The translations under genes were made by a program, and so were the position numbers. From Bryopsis sp. KO-2023 (lineage: Eukaryota > Chlorophyta > Ulvophyceae > Bryopsidales > Bryopsidaceae), in contig BSYQ01000004.1 of the NCBI GenBank assembly GCA_030272585.1, positions 7,350,137 to 7,414,136 on the forward strand: DNA of 64,000 nucleotides. The letters run 5' to 3'. The notes under the pieces are model-generated. The model was not told the DNA's origin and searched no databases. It saw only the letters and a program-made list of their open reading frames with translations. Shown in pieces: positions 57,158-64,000 of the stretch (position 1 is its first letter; every line of letters begins with the position of its first letter).

Positions 57158-57649
57158 TCTCCTTTCCCTTGGTGGATTTTGGGCCGTCCTGGTCTAGAAT
57201 CGTCATTTCTAGGAATTTGAAAGTGAAATTTTGGGAAAAGGTGTATTGTTATGTTGAAAAATGAAAAATATGAAAAAATTTGGAGTTGATCAAAAGTTGG
57301 GGGTGCTAGGTCGATTTTAGGCCGAAATTTCAGGTTTTTTGAGGCTCGTGGAAAATCGTATCAATTATATTTCTTGAAACTTTCTAAGGATTATCATCAG
57401 AGGTGTTTCGAGGTTTTGTGAAAGTTTAGAGGAAATCTAATGATTAGTTTTCGAGTTATGAGGTGAAGTGTGTTGATTTTTAATGCTTTTTTAGTGTCTT
57501 TTTAGGTTTTTTGAGGCTTGCGTAAAATCGTATCAATTATATTTCTTGAAATTTTGGGTGAAGCATTCTTGCAAGTATATTGAGCTTTGGTGCAATTTTG
57601 AAAGGGTTCTAATGATTCGTTTTAAAGTTATGAGGTAAAACGCCTTTCT
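57158..57649. other. Spacer between subtelomeric units A and B
   Basis: Two diverged copies of a block of about 140 bp (near 57330-57470 and 57500-57640), each with AAAATCGTATCAATTATATT and ending with GTTATGAGGT. No coding frame. Confidence 0.6.
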
Positions 57650-58774
57650 TAAGAGGCAAGCAATTTTTAGTGAAGGAATCGCTTAAGCACACAAGGAAGG
57701 ATTCGAACTCGCGACATTACGCGAAGTATCGAAAAAATTGATATCATGAAAATATTGGGCCCCAGGCGGGATTTGAACCTACGATGCCGCTATGGCTAAT
57801 GAGACAAGCACATATCTCGAATACCCATCGGGACATCCTACCACCATGTAGCTGGGGCCCCGGAATTTTCGGAGGCTACCGGGGTTTTATACTTGAAATG
57901 AGCGATTTTGATTGAAGTATGTCAATTGGTTTCGATTTGGATTCGATACTTCGACCCTTATGATTGAAGACTTTCATCGAATCTATCCCTTGTCATCAGT
58001 GTGTTGAGATACGAAAAAGTGATCATGATCGATCTTTTGAAATACGAGTGTTCTTGATTACGATCGAAGTACTTAAATTGGAAACGTTTATCTAGTAGCG
58101 TTTCAGTTAGGATGGTTGAAATGGATAAGGTGGTTTAGTGTTTTTCTGGTCGTAGGTTTGAGTCTAAGCTTGGTTACACTTGTGCTTTGAAGTATGATCC
58201 AGGTCGATAGCGAAAGTGGTCGAACAAGGATTTAATCCTGAGACCTTGGGGTTTAGAAATGAAAGCTTTGAAACTTTTGGTAGTAGGATATTCTTAATCG
58301 TCTCGTAAGATATTTAGGGATCGAGACTTATTATCTAGGTGACTGACTTTGAAAATCCGCAGATTTCCTGCGATTGCCTTTGACGCTTGATATCTCGAAA
58401 ATGAGAAGGAATTTCAAAATTCTGATTAAAGTCAAACGCAATCTTTTTTCAAGACCTATCTTTTGATACCCATATTGTGTTTTTGGTAAAAAAATCAAGT
58501 TTTGACGTCCTCGGTCATGAAACTGACGACTTTAGGGTTTAGGGTTTAGGGTTTAGGGTTTAGGGGTTTAGGGTTTAGGGTTTAGGGTTTAGGGTTTAGG
58601 GTTTAGGGTTTAGGGTTTAGGGTTTAGGGTTTAGGGTTTAGGGTTTAGGGTTTAGGGTTTAGGGTTTAGGGGTTAGGGTTTAGGGGTTAGGGTTTAGGGT
58701 TTAGGGTTAGGGTTTAGGGTTTAGGGTTTAGGGTTTAGGGTTTAGGGTTTTAGGGTTTAGGGTTTTAGGGTTTA
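57650..58774. repeat. Subtelomeric unit B with internal telomeric tract 2
   Basis: Same order of blocks as units A and C but without the GTCATGACGAC start. The telomeric tract (58531-58774, about 244 bp) follows AACTGACGACTTTAGGG at 58521-58537 with no gap. Variants TTTTAGGG and TTAGGG appear mainly at its outer end. Confidence 0.85.
57759..57858 (-). other. tRNA-like module, unit B
   Basis: Minus strand: acceptor GCCCCAG with CTGGGGC, D-arm ACAT...ATGT around GGTGGTAGG, T-arm GTAGGTTCAAATCCCGC with one mismatch. A second T-arm-like motif lies at 57695-57712. Confidence 0.5.
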
Positions 58775-59335
58775 CCCGTTTACCAGGGAACTTTTTGAGT
58801 TTTCCCGGACTATTCCTTTTGCCACCCCACTAATTCGACCCCAAGGATTTTAAAAAAGATAATTTTTTTCTATTTCAACGATTCATTTTTGAGTTAAGGC
58901 CAAAAAAGGGCTTTTTTCGAGGTTTTTTAGTCATAAAAAAATTTTCAGACTTTTCCGGGTGATAAGCTAGTTTCGCAAATGTTGCCCCTCTATGTGGGAA
59001 CATATCCCCAAATTTTTACGTCACTTCAACGATTCATTTGTAAGCGCTTGGGCCTCAAAGATGGCCCATTTTGGCTTTTTTCAGCTTTTTTTCGTTAGCG
59101 AAAAAGACAGATTGGCCATAACTCCTGAAGTATTGACCTTAAAAGGATTTCGTTTCGAGATTTTGGACTTTTGGAAGAAAGTATTTTTTGACTTTTCGAA
59201 AATTTTATTCTGTAATTTCAATTTTAAGTTTTAAATTGGCTCTAACTCCTTAAGGAGACGTCCGATTGAAATTCCGTCAAAGCGAAAATTATTTATGGAA
59301 GAAAGTAACTTTTCGAACTTTCGGATTACGTAAGC
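58775..59335. other. Spacer between subtelomeric units B and C
   Basis: AT-rich, not evidently related to the A/B spacer. A short frame at 58992-59234 has no motif. Confidence 0.5.
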
Positions 59336-60388
59336 ATTAGTCATGACGACTTTGACGTCTATGACTAAGGACGACTTTTGACGAAAATGCAATATTATAT
59401 TCAAAAGTTCGGAAATTTCACGTAGATTCTGAAATTTTATATTTTGGTAGAAAATTCGTAAGAGGCAAGCTGGTAGTAGCGAAAGAAGCCTGAAAGAAGT
59501 ACGGAAGCACACAAGGAAGGATTCGAACCCGTGACACCATCGAAGTATGAAAAACCAGAATCGCCAAAAGGTTCGCCCCAGGCGGGAATTGAACCCACGA
59601 TGCCGCTATGGCTAATGAGACAAGCACACATCTCGAATACCCACCGGGACATCCTACCACCATGTAGCTGGGGCCCCGGAATTTTCGGTGGCTCCGGGGG
59701 TATTATACCAGAAAAGAGCGAATTTGAATGAAGTATGTGATTTGGTTTAGAGTTAGGTTCGATACTTCGACCCTTATGACTCAAGACTTTCATAGACTCT
59801 ATCCCTCATCATCACTACATCGAGCTACGATTTAGTGATCATGAGTTATCTTTTGAAGTGCAAGTGATCTTGATTATGGTTGAAGTACTTCAATCGGAAA
59901 CGTTTATTTGATATCGTAATGTTTTGGAAGGTTGGAGTGGATAGGGTGGTTTATGTTATGTTCGTGTTATAGAGGTCGAAGGTTCGAGTCTGAGCTTGTT
60001 TCCTTTCGTGCTTGGAAGTATAACGTTGTTTGATAGCGAAAGCGACCGAAGGAAGCTTCGATCCCGAGACCTTCGCATTTGAAGGTAATGGCTTTGAAAC
60101 TTTCGATAGTAGAAGGTTCTTGATCGTTTCGTTACATATTTGTTGATCGAGACGTATCAACCTAGATGGCTTACTTTGTAAAACCGTAGATTTTGTGCGA
60201 TTGCCTTCAACGCTTGATATCTCGAAAATGAGAAGGAATTTCGAAATTCTGGTTAAAGCAAAACGCAATCTTTTCTCGAGACCTACGATTCGATCCCCAT
60301 ATTGCATTTCTGATAAAAATCGAGTCTCGACGCCCTTAGTGATCAAACTGACGACTTTAGGGTTTACGAAGCTAAGTAGTTTAATAAG
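59336..60388. repeat. Subtelomeric unit C (chromosome-terminal)
   Basis: Begins GTCATGACGACTTTGACGTC and keeps the order of blocks of unit A. It ends AACTGACGACTTTAGGG (60346-60362). A 26-bp stretch, TTTACGAAGCTAAG onward, separates this from the terminal array. Confidence 0.85.
59575..59674 (-). other. tRNA-like module, unit C (best preserved)
   Basis: Minus strand: acceptor GCCCCAG pairs fully with CTGGGGC; D-arm ACAT...ATGT encloses GGTGGTAGG; T-arm GTGGGTTCAATTCCCGC pairs in all five positions (one T-G). Between D-arm and T-arm lie about 50 nt with a GAGA/TCTC hairpin instead of a simple anticodon arm. A neighbouring T-arm-like motif, GGGTTCGAATCCTTCC (minus), lies at 59515-59532. It could be an intron-bearing or class II tRNA gene, or a tRNA-derived repeat. 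Confidence 0.5.
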
Positions 60389-63300
60389 TTAGGGTTTAGG
60401 GTTTGGGGGTTTAGGGGTTTAGGGTTTAGGGTTTAGGGTTTAGGGTTTAGGGGTTTAGGGTTTAGGGTTTAGGGGTTTAGGGGTTAGGGTTTAGGGTTTA
60501 GGGTTTAGGGTTTAGGGTTTAGGGTTTAGGGTTTAGGGTTTAGGGTTTAGGGTTTAGGGTTTAGGGTTTAGGGTTTAGGGTTTAGGGTTTAGGGTTTAGG
60601 GTTTAGGGTTTAGGGTTTAGGGTTTAGGGTTTAGGGTTTAGGGTTTAGGGTTTAGGGTTTAGGGTTTAGGGTTTAGGGTTTAGGGTTTAGGGTTTAGGGT
60701 TTAGGGTTTAGGGTTTAGGGTTTAGGGTTTAGGGTTTAGGGTTTAGGGTTTAGGGTTTAGGGTTTAGGGTTTAGGGTTTAGGGTTTAGGGTTTAGGGTTT
60801 AGGGTTTAGGGTTTAGGGTTTAGGGTTTAGGGTTTAGGGTTTAGGGTTTAGGGTTTAGGGTTTAGGGTTTAGGGTTTAGGGTTTAGGGTTTAGGGTTTAG
60901 GGTTTAGGGTTTAGGGTTTAGGGTTTAGGGTTTAGGGTTTAGGGTTTAGGGTTTAGGGTTTAGGGTTTAGGGTTTAGGGTTTAGGGTTTAGGGTTTAGGG
61001 TTTAGGGTTTAGGGTTTAGGGTTTAGGGTTTAGGGTTTAGGGTTTAGGGTTTAGGGTTTAGGGTTTAGGGTTTAGGGTTTAGGGTTTAGGGTTTAGGGTT
61101 TAGGGTTTAGGGTTTAGGGTTTAGGGTTTAGGGTTTAGGGTTTAGGGTTTAGGGTTTAGGGTTTAGGGTTTAGGGTTTAGGGTTTAGGGTTTAGGGTTTA
61201 GGGTTTAGGGTTTAGGGTTTAGGGTTTAGGGTTTAGGGTTTAGGGTTTAGGGTTTAGGGTTTAGGGTTTAGGGTTTAGGGTTTAGGGTTTAGGGTTTAGG
61301 GTTTAGGGTTTAGGGTTTAGGGTTTAGGGTTTAGGGTTTAGGGTTTAGGGTTTAGGGTTTAGGGTTTAGGGTTTAGGGTTTAGGGTTTAGGGTTTAGGGT
61401 TTAGGGTTTAGGGTTTAGGGTTTAGGGTTTAGGGTTTAGGGTTTAGGGTTTAGGGTTTAGGGTTTAGGGTTTAGGGTTTAGGGTTTAGGGTTTAGGGTTT
61501 AGGGTTTAGGGTTTAGGGTTTAGGGTTTAGGGTTTAGGGTTTAGGGTTTAGGGTTTAGGGTTTAGGGTTTAGGGTTTAGGGTTTAGGGTTTAGGGTTTAG
61601 GGTTTAGGGTTTAGGGTTTAGGGTTTAGGGTTTAGGGTTTAGGGTTTAGGGTTTAGGGTTTAGGGTTTAGGGTTTAGGGTTTAGGGTTTAGGGTTTAGGG
61701 TTTAGGGTTTAGGGTTTAGGGTTTAGGGTTTAGGGTTTAGGGTTTAGGGTTTAGGGTTTAGGGTTTAGGGTTTAGGGTTTAGGGTTTAGGGTTTAGGGTT
61801 TAGGGTTTAGGGTTTAGGGTTTAGGGTTTAGGGTTTAGGGTTTAGGGTTTAGGGTTTAGGGTTTAGGGTTTAGGGTTTAGGGTTTAGGGTTTAGGGTTTA
61901 GGGTTTAGGGTTTAGGGTTTAGGGTTTAGGGTTTAGGGTTTAGGGTTTAGGGTTTAGGGTTTAGGGTTTAGGGTTTAGGGTTTAGGGTTTAGGGTTTAGG
62001 GTTTAGGGTTTAGGGTTTAGGGTTTAGGGTTTAGGGTTTAGGGTTTAGGGTTTAGGGTTTAGGGTTTAGGGTTTAGGGTTTAGGGTTTAGGGTTTAGGGT
62101 TTAGGGTTTAGGGTTTAGGGTTTAGGGTTTAGGGTTTAGGGTTTAGGGTTTAGGGTTTAGGGTTTAGGGTTTAGGGTTTAGGGTTTAGGGTTTAGGGTTT
62201 AGGGTTTAGGGTTTAGGGTTTAGGGTTTAGGGTTTAGGGTTTAGGGTTTAGGGTTTAGGGTTTAGGGTTTAGGGTTTAGGGTTTAGGGTTTAGGGTTTAG
62301 GGTTTAGGGTTTAGGGTTTAGGGTTTAGGGTTTAGGGTTTAGGGTTTAGGGTTTAGGGTTTAGGGTTTAGGGTTTAGGGTTTAGGGTTTAGGGTTTAGGG
62401 TTTAGGGTTTAGGGTTTAGGGTTTAGGGTTTAGGGTTTAGGGTTTAGGGTTTAGGGTTTAGGGTTTAGGGTTTAGGGTTTAGGGTTTAGGGTTTAGGGTT
62501 TAGGGTTTAGGGTTTAGGGTTTAGGGTTTAGGGTTTAGGGTTTAGGGTTTAGGGTTTAGGGTTTAGGGTTTAGGGTTTAGGGTTTAGGGTTTAGGGTTTA
62601 GGGTTTAGGGTTTAGGGTTTAGGGTTTAGGGTTTAGGGTTTAGGGTTTAGGGTTTAGGGTTTAGGGTTTAGGGTTTAGGGTTTAGGGTTTAGGGTTTAGG
62701 GTTTAGGGTTTAGGGTTTAGGGTTTAGGGTTTAGGGTTTAGGGTTTAGGGTTTAGGGTTTAGGGTTTAGGGTTTAGGGTTTAGGGTTTAGGGTTTAGGGT
62801 TTAGGGTTTAGGGTTTAGGGTTTAGGGTTTAGGGTTTAGGGTTTAGGGTTTAGGGTTTAGGGTTTAGGGTTTAGGGTTTAGGGTTTAGGGTTTAGGGTTT
62901 AGGGTTTAGGGTTTAGGGTTTAGGGTTTAGGGTTTAGGGTTTAGGGTTTAGGGTTTAGGGTTTAGGGTTTAGGGTTTAGGGTTTAGGGTTTAGGGTTTAG
63001 GGTTTAGGGTTTAGGGTTTAGGGTTTAGGGTTTAGGGTTTAGGGTTTAGGGTTTAGGGTTTAGGGTTTAGGGTTTAGGGTTTAGGGTTTAGGGTTTAGGG
63101 TTTAGGGTTTAGGGTTTAGGGTTTAGGGTTTAGGGTTTAGGGTTTAGGGTTTAGGGTTTAGGGTTTAGGGTTTAGGGTTTAGGGTTTAGGGTTTAGGGTT
63201 TAGGGTTTAGGGTTTAGGGTTTAGGGTTTAGGGTTTAGGGTTTAGGGTTTAGGGTTTAGGGTTTAGGGTTTAGGGTTTAGGGTTTAGGGTTTAGGGTTTA

Positions 63301-64000
63301 GGGTTTAGGGTTTAGGGTTTAGGGTTTAGGGTTTAGGGTTTAGGGTTTAGGGTTTAGGGTTTAGGGTTTAGGGTTTAGGGTTTAGGGTTTAGGGTTTAGG
63401 GTTTAGGGTTTAGGGTTTAGGGTTTAGGGTTTAGGGTTTAGGGTTTAGGGTTTAGGGTTTAGGGTTTAGGGTTTAGGGTTTAGGGTTTAGGGTTTAGGGT
63501 TTAGGGTTTAGGGTTTAGGGTTTAGGGTTTAGGGTTTAGGGTTTAGGGTTTAGGGTTTAGGGTTTAGGGTTTAGGGTTTAGGGTTTAGGGTTTAGGGTTT
63601 AGGGTTTAGGGTTTAGGGTTTAGGGTTTAGGGTTTAGGGTTTAGGGTTTAGGGTTTAGGGTTTAGGGTTTAGGGTTTAGGGTTTAGGGTTTAGGGTTTAG
63701 GGTTTAGGGTTTAGGGTTTAGGGTTTAGGGTTTAGGGTTTAGGGTTTAGGGTTTAGGGTTTAGGGTTTAGGGTTTAGGGTTTAGGGTTTAGGGTTTAGGG
63801 TTTAGGGTTTAGGGTTTAGGGTTTAGGGTTTAGGGTTTAGGGTTTAGGGTTTAGGGTTTAGGGTTTAGGGTTTAGGGTTTAGGGTTTAGGGTTTAGGGTT
63901 TAGGGTTTAGGGTTTAGGGTTTAGGGTTTAGGGTTTAGGGTTTAGGGTTTAGGGTTTAGGGTTTAGGGTTTAGGGTTTAGGGTTTAGGGTTTAGGGTTTA
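60389..64000. repeat. Terminal telomere, (TTTAGGG)n
   Basis: About 3.6 kb, running off the window end. The G-rich strand reads 5' to 3' outward, correct for a right chromosome end. The first 110 bp or so hold variants (TTTGGGGG, TTTAGGGG, GTTAGGG); beyond about 60,490 I saw only the canonical heptamer. TTTAGGG is the Arabidopsis-type telomere found across green plants and some other groups. Confidence 0.98.

Noticed and set aside
60389..64000. Regular repeats that could be mistaken for a CRISPR array or satellite
   Set aside because: The unit is the 7-bp telomere heptamer without spacers, at a chromosome end in the correct orientation.

Overview
This is the right-hand end of a nuclear chromosome of a photosynthetic eukaryote, most likely a green-lineage (Viridiplantae) organism and probably a streptophyte alga. 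Three things point there. The window ends in more than 3.6 kb of TTTAGGG repeats with the G-rich strand running outward. The genes have short GT-AG introns (plus a few apparent GC-AG) with long poly-T tracts. Several proteins match plant-type families: an ankyrin-RING protein of XBAT34/35 layout, a membrane-anchored START protein of the AT1G55960 type, a plastid-envelope-type small membrane protein, an f-like plastid thioredoxin and an MBD4-like glycosylase without an MBD. The species cannot be named from the sequence.

Region 0-38.4 kb is the gene-bearing arm. In order: the 3' part of an unrecognised gene (+, 0.2-2.3 kb); the ankyrin-RING E3 ligase (+, 3.7-6.7); two divergently transcribed secreted H-type lectin genes (8.2-8.6 minus, 9.8-10.2 plus); START protein (-, 13.5-17.0) head to head with a MYND zinc-finger gene (+, 17.4-18.3); envelope-type protein (-, 19.7-20.8); coiled-coil orphan (+, 21.8-25.1); 11-exon bestrophin-like channel (+, 26.4-31.5); thioredoxin (-, 33.5-34.1) head to head with a short TPR-type protein (+, 34.3-36.5); MBD4-like DNA glycosylase (+, 37.0-38.4). 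I joined exons by splice signals and reading phase. For the ankyrin-RING, START, bestrophin, TPR and MBD4-like models the exon lengths add up to whole codons.

Region 38.4-46.5 kb is decaying: an organelle-type tRNA-Cys-like sequence, a frameshifted and truncated aldehyde dehydrogenase pseudogene, a palindromic short-repeat cluster, and a 564-bp non-autonomous DNA transposon (11-bp terminal inverted repeat, 8-bp target duplication).

Region 46.5-55.5 kb is a nested insertion. A Ty3/gypsy chromovirus (8,155 bp, two identical 229-bp LTRs, 5-bp target duplication GGACC) sits inside a second member of the same DNA-transposon family. That transposon (original length about 828 bp, 8-bp target duplication GTCACGAC) sits inside an exon of a protein-kinase-like gene whose frame stays open across the empty site. 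The chromovirus has a gag ORF and a -1-frame pol ORF overlapping at a classic slippery heptamer.

Region 56-64 kb is the subtelomere and telomere: three related units of roughly 1.1 kb, each dense in tRNA-like modules and each ending at the same motif (AACTGACGACTTTAGGG). Two units run into internal telomeric tracts; the third is followed, after 26 bp, by the terminal array.
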